A DNA stretch of 64,000 bases from Neobacillus sp. PS2-9 (GCF_030915525.1 NZ_CP133269.1:1575001-1639000); one strand, 5' to 3'; numbered from the stretch's first letter, positions 37,328-47,294 are shown. A program made the numbers and translations. Notes: a model not told the origin generated them from the letters alone.

Positions 37328-38263
37328 TTATATTTTTTTAGGCGGACTGTCATGAAAAAATAAAATCATTTTCCCAAACTTCTCTGCAAAAGGTAAGACG
37401 AGTAACGAGGTGGCAATATTAAAAATTACACTTATATGTGCTAACTGAACCTCGATGCGACTTGCCAGCAGGTTTGCATGCTCATTAAGCATAGGAATCA
37501 GCGGAATAAACAACAAGACCCCGAAGACATTTAACCAAACATGTGCAAATGCTGCCAATCGGGATTCTTTACCACCACCTATAGAAGCAATCACCGCTGT
37601 AATACAGGTACCAATATTAGCACCAAGCACAATCGCGATTCCAGCATCAAGCTGTAATAAACCAGCTGTTAAAAAGCCCATGGCAATCCCAGTCATAGCT
37701 GTACTTGATTGGATAATAGCTGTGATGATGGTCCCTGTTAATAAACTTAAAAAGATACGATCATTAATAGATAAGATAAAGTTATGAATGATGTTCATGG
37801 ACGTTAATGGCTGTGCTAGTAGTTCAAAGCCCTTCATGGCTGTAAACACAGAAGCAATTCCAAAAAGAAGCATCCCTATACTACGAGCCTTTTTATTTTT
37901 AAATAATATTAGGAATGCTCCACTTACTGCTAGTGGTACCAAAGCCGCATCAATATTAAAGGTAATAAGTTCTGTCTTAAAGGTAGTCCCAATATTTGTT
38001 CCAAGAATAATTCCGATCGATTGAGGAAAGGTCATAATTCTTGCAGAAATCAATCCAATGGTAATAACCATTACCGCAGAGCTACTCTGTAAAAGGGCCG
38101 TGATAAAAGTTCCTGTCAGCATTCCTTTTAGTGGTGTACTTGTTAGTTTGATTAGCCACGTTTTTAATTTATTTGCTGATAAATTGAATAAGCCAAATCG
38201 TATAATTGTCATTCCGAAAATAAATATTAAGATACAAAGAATAAATAAAAATATGTAAAGCAT
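37328..38263 (-). CDS. yqeW: Na/Pi-cotransporter family protein (YqeW-like)
   Basis: 311-aa polytopic membrane protein of the NptA/PNaS family. The two inverted repeats each carry the QSS signature (ALLQSSSAVMVITIG near residue 57 and AIIQSSTAMTGIAMG near 187), and GTNIGT/GANIGT loops follow each, as in sodium-phosphate symporters. No C-terminal PhoU domain, so it is the short form. Substrate not proven; phosphate is inferred from the family. Start at 38263, GGGGGC upstream. Same relative place as yqeW in B. subtilis. Confidence 0.88.
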   Translation of the reverse strand: MLYIFLFILCILIFIFGMTIIRFGLFNLSANKLKTWLIKLTSTPLKGMLTGTFITALLQSSSAVMVITIGLISARIMTFPQSIGIILGTNIGTTFKTELITFNIDAALVPLAVSGAFLILFKNKKARSIGMLLFGIASVFTAMKGFELLAQPLTSMNIIHNFILSINDRIFLSLLTGTIITAIIQSSTAMTGIAMGFLTAGLLQLDAGIAIVLGANIGTCITAVIASIGGGKESRLAAFAHVWLNVFGVLLFIPLIPMLNEHANLLASRIEVQLAHISVIFNIATSLLVLPFAEKFGKMILFFHDSPPKKI

Positions 38264-38396
38264 GTCTTATGCCCCCTTCCCCTTCATTCTATGGTCATAG
38301 GGAGAGGGACATGCCACTTTTCATGGGAAATAGAGACAAGTATTAGCAATAATTCTATAAATTTTAAAAAGCATGTTTTATCCTAGCGAAATTCAG

Positions 38397-38425
38397 TTGA
38401 CCTTGTTTCAAGGTTATATTATAAT
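38397..38425 (+). promoter_or_regulatory. Sigma-A promoter of rpsU-yqeY
   Basis: TTGACC, 17-base spacer, TATAAT; 11 of 12 consensus positions. Confidence 0.85.
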
Positions 38426-38481
38426 TGCAAGGTACATGGATTGAATGTAAGTGTGTTGTGTTTCGGAGGGAGGGAAAGAGA

Positions 38482-38655
38482 ATGTCTAAAACCGTCGTTC
38501 GTAAAAACGAATCGCTTGAAGATGCTCTTCGTCGCTTCAAACGTACAGTATCAAAAACTGGTACTTTGCAAGAGGCAAGAAAGCGCGAATTTTATGAAAA
38601 GCCAAGTGTTAAACGTAAGAAAAAGTCTGAAGCAGCTAGAAAACGTAAGTTTTAA
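38482..38655 (+). CDS. rpsU: 30S ribosomal protein S21
   Basis: 57-aa very basic ribosomal protein, begins [19 protein letters not shown] and ends EAARKRKF. Its level affects motility and biofilm formation in B. subtilis. ATG at 38482 with GGAGGGAGGGA upstream; frames opening earlier (38425, 38441) lie in the promoter/leader. Co-transcribed with yqeY 15 bases later. Confidence 0.97.
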   Translation: MSKTVVRKNESLEDALRRFKRTVSKTGTLQEARKREFYEKPSVKRKKKSEAARKRKF

Positions 38656-38670
38656 GAGAGGGTGTATTAT

Positions 38671-39114
38671 ATGAGTCTTCTCGAGCGTTTAAATAATGAT
38701 ATGAAACAAGCGATGAAAAACAAGGAAAAAGACAAACTCTCAGTCATTCGGATGGTTAAAGCTTCGTTGCAAAATGAAGCTATTAAGCTTGGAACAGAGC
38801 TTCCCGAAGATGCAGAGTTAACGGTCCTTTCTCGCGAAGTAAAACAACGCAAAGACTCCCTCCATGAATTTGATAAGGCTGGTCGTGAAGATCTAGTTGA
38901 GAAATTGCGTACAGAGTTGGCGATTGTCGAACTGTATTTACCGAAACAGCTTTCAGAAGAAGAGCTGTCTGAGATTGTAACAGAAACAATTTCAGAAGTC
39001 GGTGCAAAATCAAAAGCGGAAATGGGAAAAGTGATGGCTGCTATCATGCCTAAAGTTAAAGGTAAAGCAGACGGATCGCTTGTAAATAAACTTGTACAAC
39101 AACACCTTTCATAG
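38671..39114 (+). CDS. yqeY: GatB/YqeY domain protein
   Basis: 147-aa protein made of the YqeY domain, also found at the C terminus of GatB, where it binds tRNA. Begins [36 protein letters not shown] at the end is the domain's signature. Free-standing YqeY has no proven reaction; a role in tRNA handling is inferred. ATG at 38671 with GAGAGGG upstream. Confidence 0.93.
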   Translation: MSLLERLNNDMKQAMKNKEKDKLSVIRMVKASLQNEAIKLGTELPEDAELTVLSREVKQRKDSLHEFDKAGREDLVEKLRTELAIVELYLPKQLSEEELSEIVTETISEVGAKSKAEMGKVMAAIMPKVKGKADGSLVNKLVQQHLS

Positions 39115-39126
39115 TATTCTGACACA

Positions 39127-39158
39127 AAGATCGATGGCTTTCAGCTATCGGTCTTTTT
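39127..39158 (+). terminator. Terminator of rpsU-yqeY
   Basis: AAGATCGATGGCT paired with AGCTATCGGTCTT, then Ts. Confidence 0.85.
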
Positions 39159-39171
39159 ACATATATTTTTA

Positions 39172-39199
39172 TGAAACTTTTTACATGTTAAAACGTATT
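39172..39199 (+). promoter_or_regulatory. Sigma-W promoter of nfeD-floA
   Basis: TGAAAC, 16-base spacer, CGTATT: exact match to the sigma-W pattern TGAAAC-N16-CGTA. The homologous operon is in the sigma-W regulon of B. subtilis. Confidence 0.88.
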
Positions 39200-39237
39200 A
39201 AGTAGAGTCAGGATGAAAGGGAGAGAGGAGGATATGA

Positions 39238-39870
39238 ATGATTGCATTTCTAACTGACCCGATTGTTGTAACGGTTCTGTTAACGATTGCTGGAGTTGGA
39301 ATCGTCTTAGAGCTATTTTCACAGAAATTTGGTATCGCTGGTTTCATTGGGGTAGCTGCACTATTGCTATTCTTTTATGGGCATTTTCAAGCAGGGCTGG
39401 CTGGATACGGGACATTAACCCTATTTGTAGCAGGAATCCTTCTTATCTTCTTAGAGTTTTTTTTACCGGGAGCGGTTTCTGGTACCCTTGGCGTCGCTGC
39501 GTTAATTTTAAGCCTTTTTTTAGCTGGAGAAGATGCCCTCCAAATAGGAGTCTCTATTTTAATTGCCTTGTTTGTTTCTATTAGCGTTTTCTTTATTATG
39601 ATAAAGGTACTTAATAAAAAGCTTGTTCTCTTTAATAAAATGGTTTTGTTTGAGACAGCGAGGAAAGAAGATGGGTATGTATCTAATGTGAACCGTACAG
39701 ACCTGTTAGGAATAGAGGGTAAAGCATTGACCATTCTCAGGCCAGCAGGGACGGTTATCATTAATAACGAAAGAATAGATGTGGTAAGTGAAGGCGGTTT
39801 CATCGAGCAGAATGCAAAGGTAATAGTCATTAAGGTAGAAGGAGCCCGAATTGTTGTAAGAGAAGTATAA
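39238..39870 (+). CDS. nfeD: Short NfeD-family membrane protein
   Basis: 210 aa: about four membrane helices in residues 1-120, then a C-terminal OB-fold (NfeD domain, LLGIEGKALTILRPAGTVIINNERIDVVSEG). It is the flotillin partner and sits in the place of B. subtilis YqeZ, but YqeZ is about twice as long because of an N-terminal ClpP-like serine-protease domain that is absent here; no upstream frame could encode it. ATG at 39238 with GAGAGGAGGA ahead. Linked to envelope-stress defence through the sigma-W promoter. Confidence 0.85.
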   Translation: MIAFLTDPIVVTVLLTIAGVGIVLELFSQKFGIAGFIGVAALLLFFYGHFQAGLAGYGTLTLFVAGILLIFLEFFLPGAVSGTLGVAALILSLFLAGEDALQIGVSILIALFVSISVFFIMIKVLNKKLVLFNKMVLFETARKEDGYVSNVNRTDLLGIEGKALTILRPAGTVIINNERIDVVSEGGFIEQNAKVIVIKVEGARIVVREV

Positions 39871-39891
39871 AATATGAAGGGGGTATTTAGC

Positions 39892-40884
39892 ATGGTTGTA
39901 GGTAGTGGAACAATTTTTATTATTGCTGTTGTCATTATTGCACTTATCTTTTTAGGGATATTATTATCATTTGTCCCTGTTATGCTGTGGATATCAGCAC
40001 TGGCTGCCGGTGTTCGAATCAGTATTTTTACATTAGTTGGAATGAGGCTAAGAAGGGTAACCCCGAGCAGGGTCGTTAACCCACTTATAAAAGCACATAA
40101 AGCAGGCCTGAATGTTTCAACTAATCAACTAGAAAGTCATTACCTAGCTGGTGGAAATGTGGATCGGGTCGTAAATGCTCTTATAGCTGCCCACAGGGCA
40201 AATATAGAATTATCATTTGAGCGTTGTGCAGCAATTGATCTTGCAGGTCGTGATGTGCTAGAGGCCGTGCAAATGAGCGTTAACCCGAAAGTCATTGAAA
40301 CACCATTTATTGCGGGTGTTGCAATGAATGGTATTGAGGTTAAAGCGAAGGCAAGAATTACTGTTCGTGCCAATATTGAGCGTCTAGTCGGTGGGGCAGG
40401 GGAAGAAACCGTCGTTGCTCGTGTTGGTGAAGGGGTGGTCTCTACAATTGGTTCATCAGATAGTCACAGTAAGGTACTTGAGAACCCTGACCTTATTTCA
40501 CAAACGGTCCTTTCCAAAGGACTTGATGCAGGTACAGCGTTTGAAATCTTATCGATCGATATTGCTGACGTTGATATCGGTAAGAATATAGGTGCTGAAC
40601 TTCAAACAGAACAGGCAGAAGCGGATAAGAAAATTGCCCAAGCGAAAGCAGAAGAACGCCGAGCGATGGCAGTAGCTCTAGAACAAGAAATGAAAGCCAA
40701 GGTTCAGGAAATGAGAGCCAAAGTAGTGGAAGCAGAAGCAGAAGTCCCGCTTGCAATGGCAGAAGCACTTAAGTCTGGTAATATCGGTGTGATGGATTAT
40801 ATGAACATTAAAAATATTTCTGCTGATACAGATATGAGAGGATCCATCGGAAAAATAACAGGTGAGAAAAAAGACGACCAATAA
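39892..40884 (+). CDS. floA: Flotillin-like protein FloA
   Basis: 330-aa scaffold protein of functional membrane microdomains. N-terminal membrane hairpin (about residues 5-45), SPFH-type domain, and a C-terminal coiled coil rich in Ala, Glu and Lys ([19 protein letters not shown]...). ATG at 39892 with AAGGGGGT upstream, 21 bases after nfeD. Corresponds to B. subtilis yqfA. Repeat copy 3 is inserted 13 bases after the stop. Confidence 0.95.
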   Translation: MVVGSGTIFIIAVVIIALIFLGILLSFVPVMLWISALAAGVRISIFTLVGMRLRRVTPSRVVNPLIKAHKAGLNVSTNQLESHYLAGGNVDRVVNALIAAHRANIELSFERCAAIDLAGRDVLEAVQMSVNPKVIETPFIAGVAMNGIEVKAKARITVRANIERLVGGAGEETVVARVGEGVVSTIGSSDSHSKVLENPDLISQTVLSKGLDAGTAFEILSIDIADVDIGKNIGAELQTEQAEADKKIAQAKAEERRAMAVALEQEMKAKVQEMRAKVVEAEAEVPLAMAEALKSGNIGVMDYMNIKNISADTDMRGSIGKITGEKKDDQ

Positions 40885-40897
40885 CCCACTTTAATTA

Positions 40898-41080
40898 GGC
40901 TGTGTTAAAGAGAAGTGTTGATTTTCACACCCTGTTGATTGGAGAGGAAGGCACGAAGACTCCTGTGGGAGTATGGTTCAGGGGAGACCCCGCAGGCGCA
41001 TGCGCCGAGGAGGCTCGCCGAAACACCCACGGAAAGCGCAGTGCCTGGAGCGGAAATCAACAGGCTAGTTTAACAGAGCC
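40898..41080 (+). mobile_element. MITE-like 180-bp repeat, copy 3 (intact)
   Basis: 183-bp copy with ends GGCTGTGTTAAA and TTTAACAGAGCC (11 of 12 inverted) and perfect 8-bp flanking direct repeats TTTAATTA at 40890-40897 and 41081-41088. The core has CTGTTGATT/AATCAACAG, GGCAC/GTGCC, GGGG-AGA-CCCC and GGCGCATGCGCC. It splits floA from yqfB, which are adjacent in B. subtilis. ORFs reading GVWFRGDPAG through it are artefacts. Confidence 0.85.
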
Positions 41081-41106
41081 TTTAATTAAAAAAAGGAGGG
41101 TAGGAT

Positions 41107-41565
41107 TTGGAAACGATACTATTCTTAATCATTGCCGGCGTGATCTCAACAATCTTTGGTAAAACAAAAAGCACCCAAGGAAAGTCACGAAATAAGCCTT
41201 TTTCCGTAGGTAACATGAAAGATATTCGAACGCTTTTTGATGAATATACCAATGAAAAACCAAGAGAAACCTTCTCCGCTGAAACGAAGACTCATACAGA
41301 AGTGCCGCAAAACGTAATAAAAGATCTTGAAAATGAATATGTTCAAGTGAGGCAAGAGTCAGAAGCTAGTCGTACTAGAATGGCAGTAACTCGGCAACAG
41401 GCTGAACGAGTGATAGCCCCTACTACGAAAGTTAACCATGAGGAAACGACTATACCTGTTGCGTTAGAAAACCCAGATGCTAATACGATTGTTAATGGAA
41501 TCATTTGGTCGGAAATTCTTGGCGAACCGCGCGCAAAAAGACCTTATTTTTCAAAAAGAAGATAA
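41107..41565 (+). CDS. yqfB: YqfB-like protein of unknown function
   Basis: 152-aa protein with a short hydrophobic N terminus (ETILFLIIAGVIST, possibly membrane-anchored) and a long polar, Thr/Glu-rich body. Placed after nfeD-floA as yqfB is in B. subtilis; the similarity itself was not checked. TTG start at 41107 with AAAAGGAGGGTAG upstream. The repeat between floA and this gene leaves it 222 bases from floA; whether it is still read from the sigma-W promoter is open. Its transcript ends at the hairpin before yqfC. Confidence 0.6.
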   Translation: METILFLIIAGVISTIFGKTKSTQGKSRNKPFSVGNMKDIRTLFDEYTNEKPRETFSAETKTHTEVPQNVIKDLENEYVQVRQESEASRTRMAVTRQQAERVIAPTTKVNHEETTIPVALENPDANTIVNGIIWSEILGEPRAKRPYFSKRR

Positions 41566-41615
41566 TTGGATCAGATTAAAGCAACATATGAATCTAAATA
41601 GAAAAAAATGTGCTA

Positions 41616-41664
41616 GAACCCCCTTTCTTTTCATAAATATGAGATGAAAGGGGGTTCTTTTTTT
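41616..41664 (+). terminator. Terminator of yqfB that also holds the yqfC ribosome-binding site
   Basis: GAACCCCCTTTC (41616-41627) pairs perfectly with GAAAGGGGGTTC (41646-41657), then seven Ts run into the yqfC ATG at 41665. GAAAGGGGG in the right arm is the only plausible yqfC ribosome-binding site. Confidence 0.85.
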
Positions 41665-41967
41665 ATGGCAAAAAAATGGGCCGGGCGGGTTCGAAACTGG
41701 ATGGCTAATAAAATGGATCTTCCTCAAGATGTCATGATGGATTTGCCGCGAATAACCATGATAGGACAAATTCATATATATATAGAAAACCATCGCGGCC
41801 TTCTGGCATTTTCTGATAAAGAACTCCGATTGTTGTTAAAGCAAGGTCAATTAATAATAAAAGGCAAATCTTTTGTTATTAAAACGATCTTACCTGAAGA
41901 AATTTTACTCCAAGGAAAAATTGATCAGGTGACCTATATAACAGATAACCCGGGAGGTACAAAATGA
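41665..41967 (+). CDS. yqfC: Sporulation protein YqfC
   Basis: 100-aa YabP/YqfC family protein, begins MAKKWAGRVRNWMANKMDLP; RITMIGQIHIYIENHRGLLAF is the family core. Needed for sporulation in B. subtilis, made under sigma-E. ATG at 41665 directly follows a terminator T-run; the ribosome-binding site is in that hairpin, so a transcript starting inside the loop, where CATAAATAT could be a -10, would be translated while read-through from yqfB would not. Overlaps yqfD by four bases. Confidence 0.92.
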   Translation: MAKKWAGRVRNWMANKMDLPQDVMMDLPRITMIGQIHIYIENHRGLLAFSDKELRLLLKQGQLIIKGKSFVIKTILPEEILLQGKIDQVTYITDNPGGTK

Positions 41968-43157
41968 AGAACCAGTGGATAGAATTTTTTTATGGCAGGG
42001 TTACCGTTAGAGTCTCAGGAAAGGGGCTTGAGCGGTTTATAAATGTGTTAATAAGAAATGGTCTACATGTTTGGAATGTAAAACGTCATGGTACTGAGAC
42101 CATAACATTTAAGATGAGACTTCAGGATGCTCTCCGAATCAGAAAATTTGCCAGGAAAAGTGAATGTACAATTTCTTTTTTACAGAGAAATGGTGCGCCA
42201 TTTCTATTAAGGAGATTGTTAAAGAATAGCGGCTTTTTAATTGGAGCAGCTACTTTTTTACTCCTTATATTTCTTCTGTCAAATGTCATTTGGGGAATTG
42301 AGATTAAAGGTGCAAAACCAGCTACGGAGTATCAAATACGCAAAGAATTGGACAAGATGGGGGTGAAAATAGGCAAGGTCCAGTTTTTTGTAGATAATGT
42401 GGAAGGGATTCAAAGAAAATTAACAAATAATATTGGTGCGTTAACTTGGGTCGGTGTGGAACTAAAAGGGACAACCTATCATCTTCAAGTAGTTGAAAAA
42501 AATGACCCCCAAAAACCTGAGGTTCTATCACCCCAAAATTTAATTGCTAAAAAGAAGGCTATTATTGTAAAAATGTTTATTGAAGAAGGCCAAAAGGCTG
42601 TAGACATTCATGATCATGTAGAAGCAGGACAACTCCTCGTTTCTGGTGCGTTTGGACAGGAAGAGAGTCCTAAATTGGTGGCAGCAAAAGGGGAAGTTTG
42701 GGGTGAAACCTGGTATAAGAGCCACGTTGAGTTGCCGTTAGTCAGTAACTTTAAGGTATATAATGGTAAGGAAAAACAAAAACACTCTCTTTTGCTTTGG
42801 AATATGAAAGTGCCTATTTGGGGGTTTGGAAAGCCGGAGTTTAGGGAATATGAAACAGAGGAGAATACTCATAAAATCCATTTTTTAAAATGGGAATTAC
42901 CGATTTCTTACGTAAATACAACGTTGCGTGAACGGGAGGAAATTACTCGAACCTACTCGGTTAAACAGGCTGAGGAAATTGCGTTAGAAATGGCAAAAAA
43001 AGAAATAAAAAGTCACTTAGATGAAGATGCTATTATAAAAGATGAAAAAATTTTACACAAGGCAAATGAAAATGGTAAAGTTATACTAGATATCCATTTT
43101 AAGATAATTGAAAACATTGCGGTCGGACAACCAATTTCCAAGGAGACTCCTGAATGA
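41964..43157 (+). CDS. yqfD: Sporulation protein YqfD
   Basis: 397-aa single-pass membrane protein: cytoplasmic N-terminal part (MKNQWIEFFYGRVTVRVSGKGLERF), one membrane segment about residues 87-108 (GFLIGAATFLLLIFLLSNVIWG), and a large extracytoplasmic domain. Required for normal sporulation and paired with YqfC across Bacillus; molecular role unknown. ATG overlaps the yqfC stop, and its own end overlaps phoH, so the three are translationally linked. Confidence 0.94.
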   Translation: MKNQWIEFFYGRVTVRVSGKGLERFINVLIRNGLHVWNVKRHGTETITFKMRLQDALRIRKFARKSECTISFLQRNGAPFLLRRLLKNSGFLIGAATFLLLIFLLSNVIWGIEIKGAKPATEYQIRKELDKMGVKIGKVQFFVDNVEGIQRKLTNNIGALTWVGVELKGTTYHLQVVEKNDPQKPEVLSPQNLIAKKKAIIVKMFIEEGQKAVDIHDHVEAGQLLVSGAFGQEESPKLVAAKGEVWGETWYKSHVELPLVSNFKVYNGKEKQKHSLLLWNMKVPIWGFGKPEFREYETEENTHKIHFLKWELPISYVNTTLREREEITRTYSVKQAEEIALEMAKKEIKSHLDEDAIIKDEKILHKANENGKVILDIHFKIIENIAVGQPISKETPE

Positions 43158-44122
43158 CAGAAAAATTAACTACTATAAATGTTCAGTTAGAAAATCCGGC
43201 AGAGGCTATTACGCTTCTCGGTAATTCAGATCAAAACTTAAAAACCATTGAACAAGAGCTTGGTGTATCCATTATTACAAGAGGAGAATCTGTAAGCTTG
43301 TCAGGTGATGAAGAGAAGGTCACGATGGCTGGAGAAATTATTGACAGATTAATCTTTGTTATTCGTAAGGGTATTAACATCAGCCAAAGAGATGTTTTAT
43401 ACGCCATTGAAATGGCGAACAAAGGAACGCTTGATTATTTTGTTAATTTATATGACGAAGAAATTGGAAAAAACGTTAAAGGTAAAACCATTAGAATTAA
43501 AACGCTTGGACAAAGACAATATGTACAAGCTATTAAGAAAAATGACCTTGTTTTCGGGATTGGACCGGCTGGGACCGGGAAAACCTATTTAGCCGTAGTT
43601 ATGGCTGTTAACGCGCTTCGAAATGGGAACGTCAATAAAATCATTCTAACAAGACCTGCTGTTGAGGCAGGAGAAAGTCTTGGCTTCCTACCTGGGGACT
43701 TAAAGGAAAAGGTTGACCCTTATTTGAGGCCCTTGTACGATGCTCTTAATGATATATTAGGCGTGGAGCATACTCAAAGATTAATTGAACGGGGAACCAT
43801 TGAAATAGCTCCATTAGCATACATGAGGGGCCGCACATTGGACGACGCATTTGTTATATTGGATGAGGCGCAAAATACAACTCATGCACAAATGAAGATG
43901 TTTTTGACTAGACTTGGTTTTGGTTCCAAAATGGTAATTACAGGTGACCGAACCCAAATTGACCTGCCAAAGGGTGCTAAATCTGGCCTAATTGTTGCAG
44001 AAGAGATATTACAAAATGTAAATGGTATTTCCTTTGTGTTTTTAGAACAAAGTGATGTTGTTCGCCATCCGTTAGTTGGTAAGATCATTCAAGCCTATGA
44101 AAAGATAGTTAATCAAAAGTAA
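43154..44122 (+). CDS. phoH: PhoH family ATPase
   Basis: 322-aa PhoH-like P-loop protein: N-terminal KH-like part, Walker A GPAGTGKTYLAV near residue 143, Walker B AFVILDEAQN near 240, and the TGDRTQIDLP sensor motif. Probably acts on RNA, given its constant linkage to ybeY and the RNA-binding N terminus. ATG at 43154 overlaps yqfD by four bases. Followed by a strong terminator. Confidence 0.94.
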   Translation: MTEKLTTINVQLENPAEAITLLGNSDQNLKTIEQELGVSIITRGESVSLSGDEEKVTMAGEIIDRLIFVIRKGINISQRDVLYAIEMANKGTLDYFVNLYDEEIGKNVKGKTIRIKTLGQRQYVQAIKKNDLVFGIGPAGTGKTYLAVVMAVNALRNGNVNKIILTRPAVEAGESLGFLPGDLKEKVDPYLRPLYDALNDILGVEHTQRLIERGTIEIAPLAYMRGRTLDDAFVILDEAQNTTHAQMKMFLTRLGFGSKMVITGDRTQIDLPKGAKSGLIVAEEILQNVNGISFVFLEQSDVVRHPLVGKIIQAYEKIVNQK

Positions 44123-44124
44123 GC

Positions 44125-44160
44125 AAGGGGATAAACCATATGGGGTTATCCTCTTTTTTT
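44125..44160 (+). terminator. Terminator of yqfCD-phoH
   Basis: AGGGGATAAACC paired with GGTTATCCTCT, followed by eight Ts. Confidence 0.9.
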
Positions 44161-44285
44161 TCATTAAACGTGAAAGTTGCCAGAAAAACTGTTATCATTT
44201 TACATAAAGCACACGTGTAAGTAGTAATTTGTATTTTTTTGTGGAATTACAAAGCATTTTTTATGGTGTGGTCGGGGGGAGTTAA

Positions 44286-46460
44286 TTGGACAAAATACAG
44301 CAACACTTTATACGTATCCGAAAGCTGCTCGATATTACTTTTTTTCGCTTGCTTTTTTTCTTTGTATTAGGCTCTGTCCTTTTTTCAGCAATGTACAGTA
44401 ATGTTAAGCCGGAAAAGTTAGAATTAAGCTTATTTTCTGTTGCTGAAAAAACCATTCGTTCCCCTGGGACAGTAGAGGATAAAAAAAGTACCGAAAATAA
44501 ACGCAAAGATGCACTTGACCAGGTACAAGACGTTTACACATTAAAAAAAGAATATACTCAAAATAGAGTGGATTTAATTACCTCCATTTTTCAATCAGCA
44601 ATTGATGTAAATAATGAAATGAAAGAGGAATTAAAAAAGCTAGCTGAACAGGCAACAGAAGATACTCCTATTAAAGAAGAGCCAAGTACGGAGGATAAAG
44701 TAACAAGATTAAAAGCAAAATTAACGTCTAGTGCTTCAAAGGATCTCTCTACTCAAGTTCTAACTGCATTAGTGCAAGCGAATAATGAGGATCTATCTAT
44801 TGCAAGAGATATGACAGTGACAGCCATTAACAATGTTATGACTAAAAGGATCTCTGCAGATGAAGTAGAAAATGCAAAAAAGAGAGTGGAAGAGGAGTTA
44901 AAATATACAACACTTAGTGAAAACCTAAGAATGGCCTCGATTGAGCTTGGTAGGTATGCCATTATTCAAAATGAATTTTATGACCCAACAGCAACAGAAG
45001 AGCTGCGAAATCAAGCAGTTGAAAGTGTAGAACCTGTAAAAATTTTACAAGGTCAGGTTATTGTTGAAGAAGGGGAATTAATTACGCAAGATATCTATCG
45101 TCAACTTAAGCTGGCAGGACTTTTAAGCACAGAAAAATCGTTTAAACCGTTTATTGGATTGATAGTGCTTGTCACCATTATTCTTTCTGCCATTTACTAT
45201 TATTTTTATCAAATGAAATCGTTGCCTGAGAAAAGGCAGACCTACCTGCTGTTATTTGGGATTATCTTTATTCTCTCCATCTTTATTATGAAAATAATAA
45301 GCATGCTTCAAATATTTAATTTTGGGGGTATTGGCTATATATTTCCTGCTGCGATGGGGGGCATGCTAATAAAGATTCTAATTGACGAGAAGCTTGCGAT
45401 TTTTATGTCCATTATTATGGCGATTTGCGGCAGTATCCTTTTTAATGAGGGAATGGCAGGAACGCTAAACTTTTCTGAAGGCATTTACATTTTGTTTAGT
45501 GCTATTGCGGGGATTTTATTTTTAAGCAAAAAAAATCAACGTTCGAAAATTTTACAGGCAGGTACCTTTGCTGCACTGATCAATCTTCTAACTATTTTGG
45601 CGTTAATGTTTCTACCTAATGGTCAGTATTCTGGGGTTGAATATGGGAATTACTTCATTACAGCTCTTGTTTCAGGAATTGGTTCTGCGGTATTGACCAT
45701 AGGATTATTACCTTTTTTTGAAGCTAGTTTTGGAATTTTATCAACAATGAGGCTGATTGAACTTTCTAATCCCAATCATCCACTGCTCAGGAAAATCCTA
45801 ATGGAAGCGCCTGGTACATATCATCACAGTGTGATGGTGGCCAACTTAGCTGAATCGGCATGTGAAGCGATAGGAGCGAATGGGCTTTTAGCAAGAGTAG
45901 GAAGTTATTATCATGATATCGGTAAGACGAAAAGACCAAACTTTTTCATAGAAAATCAAATGCATTTAGAAAATCCTCATGACCGTCTACCGCCGGATAA
46001 AAGTGCAAATATTATTATTGCGCATGTCACTGATGGCTCTCATATACTGAGAAAACATCATATGCCAAAAGAAATTGTCGATATCGCAGAACAACACCAT
46101 GGAACAACCCTATTAAAATTCTTTTATCATAAGGCACTTCAAGATGAGACAGCTATAAAGGAAGATGATTACCGTTATCCTGGCCCGAAGGCACAAACAA
46201 AAGAATCCGCAGTTGTAGGGATTGCAGATAGTGTAGAGGCCGCTGTTCGCTCATTGTCGAAACCTACGCCAGAATTAATAGAATCACTCGTTAAGAAAAT
46301 TGTTGCAGACAGGCTTCAAGATGGTCAGTTAAATGAATGTGATATAACGTTAAAAGAAATTGAGACAGTCTCCCATACGTTATGTGAAACACTTAAAGGG
46401 ATATTTCACTCAAGGATTGAATATCCAGAAATGACAAAGAAGAAGGTGAAAGAAGCATGA
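44286..46460 (+). CDS. pgpH: Cyclic-di-AMP phosphodiesterase PgpH (7TM-HD)
   Basis: 724-aa membrane protein that hydrolyses c-di-AMP to pApA. One N-terminal helix, an extracellular 7TMR-HDED domain (about residues 50-280), seven membrane helices (about 290-480), and a cytoplasmic HD domain with [26 protein letters not shown] and the later HVTDGS and EQHHGTT metal ligands. TTG at 44286 with GGGGGGAG upstream. Corresponds to yqfF; followed by ybeY with a four-base overlap. Confidence 0.95.
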   Translation: MDKIQQHFIRIRKLLDITFFRLLFFFVLGSVLFSAMYSNVKPEKLELSLFSVAEKTIRSPGTVEDKKSTENKRKDALDQVQDVYTLKKEYTQNRVDLITSIFQSAIDVNNEMKEELKKLAEQATEDTPIKEEPSTEDKVTRLKAKLTSSASKDLSTQVLTALVQANNEDLSIARDMTVTAINNVMTKRISADEVENAKKRVEEELKYTTLSENLRMASIELGRYAIIQNEFYDPTATEELRNQAVESVEPVKILQGQVIVEEGELITQDIYRQLKLAGLLSTEKSFKPFIGLIVLVTIILSAIYYYFYQMKSLPEKRQTYLLLFGIIFILSIFIMKIISMLQIFNFGGIGYIFPAAMGGMLIKILIDEKLAIFMSIIMAICGSILFNEGMAGTLNFSEGIYILFSAIAGILFLSKKNQRSKILQAGTFAALINLLTILALMFLPNGQYSGVEYGNYFITALVSGIGSAVLTIGLLPFFEASFGILSTMRLIELSNPNHPLLRKILMEAPGTYHHSVMVANLAESACEAIGANGLLARVGSYYHDIGKTKRPNFFIENQMHLENPHDRLPPDKSANIIIAHVTDGSHILRKHHMPKEIVDIAEQHHGTTLLKFFYHKALQDETAIKEDDYRYPGPKAQTKESAVVGIADSVEAAVRSLSKPTPELIESLVKKIVADRLQDGQLNECDITLKEIETVSHTLCETLKGIFHSRIEYPEMTKKKVKEA

Positions 46461-46927
46461 CTTTACTAATTGATTGTGCTGACGAGACGAATGAATTATC
46501 TGAAGAACATATGCTTGATGTGGAAAGGATATTAGCGTTTGCCGCTAAGAAACTAAATATTGAAGAACATAGTGAAGTGTCTGTAACCTACGTTACAAAT
46601 GAAAGAATTCATGAAATAAACCGAGAGTACCGCGATAAGGACACTCCAACAGACGTTATTTCTTTTGCTATGGAAGAACTAGGTGAAGGTGAAGTGGAGC
46701 TAAAGGGTGTGGATATGCCTCGAGTCTTAGGAGATATTATCATCTCTGTCCCTAAAACAAGGGAACAGGCGGAAGAGTATGGTCATTCATTTCAAAGAGA
46801 GTTAGGTTTTTTAGCGATACATGGATTTTTGCATCTCTTAGGATATGATCATATGACTGAAGAGGAAGAAAAAGAAATGTTTACATTGCAAAAGGAAATT
46901 TTTAACGAGTATGGACTTACAAGATAA
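46457..46927 (+). CDS. ybeY: rRNA-maturation endoribonuclease YbeY
   Basis: 156-aa zinc metalloprotein acting in 16S rRNA 3'-end processing and ribosome quality control. The zinc triad is in [11 protein letters not shown] (H-x3-H-x5-H, residues near 122-132); [11 protein letters not shown] and GDIIIS are conserved. Start overlaps pgpH by four bases and the end overlaps dgkA by 17. Confidence 0.96.
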   Translation: MTLLIDCADETNELSEEHMLDVERILAFAAKKLNIEEHSEVSVTYVTNERIHEINREYRDKDTPTDVISFAMEELGEGEVELKGVDMPRVLGDIIISVPKTREQAEEYGHSFQRELGFLAIHGFLHLLGYDHMTEEEEKEMFTLQKEIFNEYGLTR

Positions 46928-47294
46928 AAGAAAGTCAAAACCACTGCTGGGGTCATTTTCTTTTGCTGTTGCAGGGATCCTTACCGCGCTACTTTCAGAG
47001 AGGAATATGAGGATTCATTTGATCAGCTCGATAGTGGTCTTTCTCTTTTCCATATACTTTTCAATAACAAAAATGGAATGGATAGTCATTCTTTTCGCTA
47101 TTGGCGGCATGTTCTCCTTAGAGTTAATAAATACTGCTATTGAAAGAGTGGTGGATCTCGTAACGAAGGAATACCACCCTCTCGCAAAACAAGCAAAGGA
47201 TATAGCGGCAGGGGCTGTATTCCTTTACGCAGTTCTTGCAGTGATCGTTGGAAGTATCATTTTTATTCCATACATATTTAAGCTATTCAAGTAG
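46911..47294 (+). CDS. dgkA: Undecaprenol kinase (DgkA family)
   Basis: 127-aa membrane kinase with three helices. Gram-positive members phosphorylate undecaprenol, recycling the lipid carrier for wall synthesis, in preference to diacylglycerol. The active-site block [14 protein letters not shown] is at about residues 72-85, and the N-terminal helix has SFSFAVAGI and [12 protein letters not shown] at 46911 is inside ybeY in another frame. Confidence 0.92.
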   Translation: MDLQDKRKSKPLLGSFSFAVAGILTALLSERNMRIHLISSIVVFLFSIYFSITKMEWIVILFAIGGMFSLELINTAIERVVDLVTKEYHPLAKQAKDIAAGAVFLYAVLAVIVGSIIFIPYIFKLFK

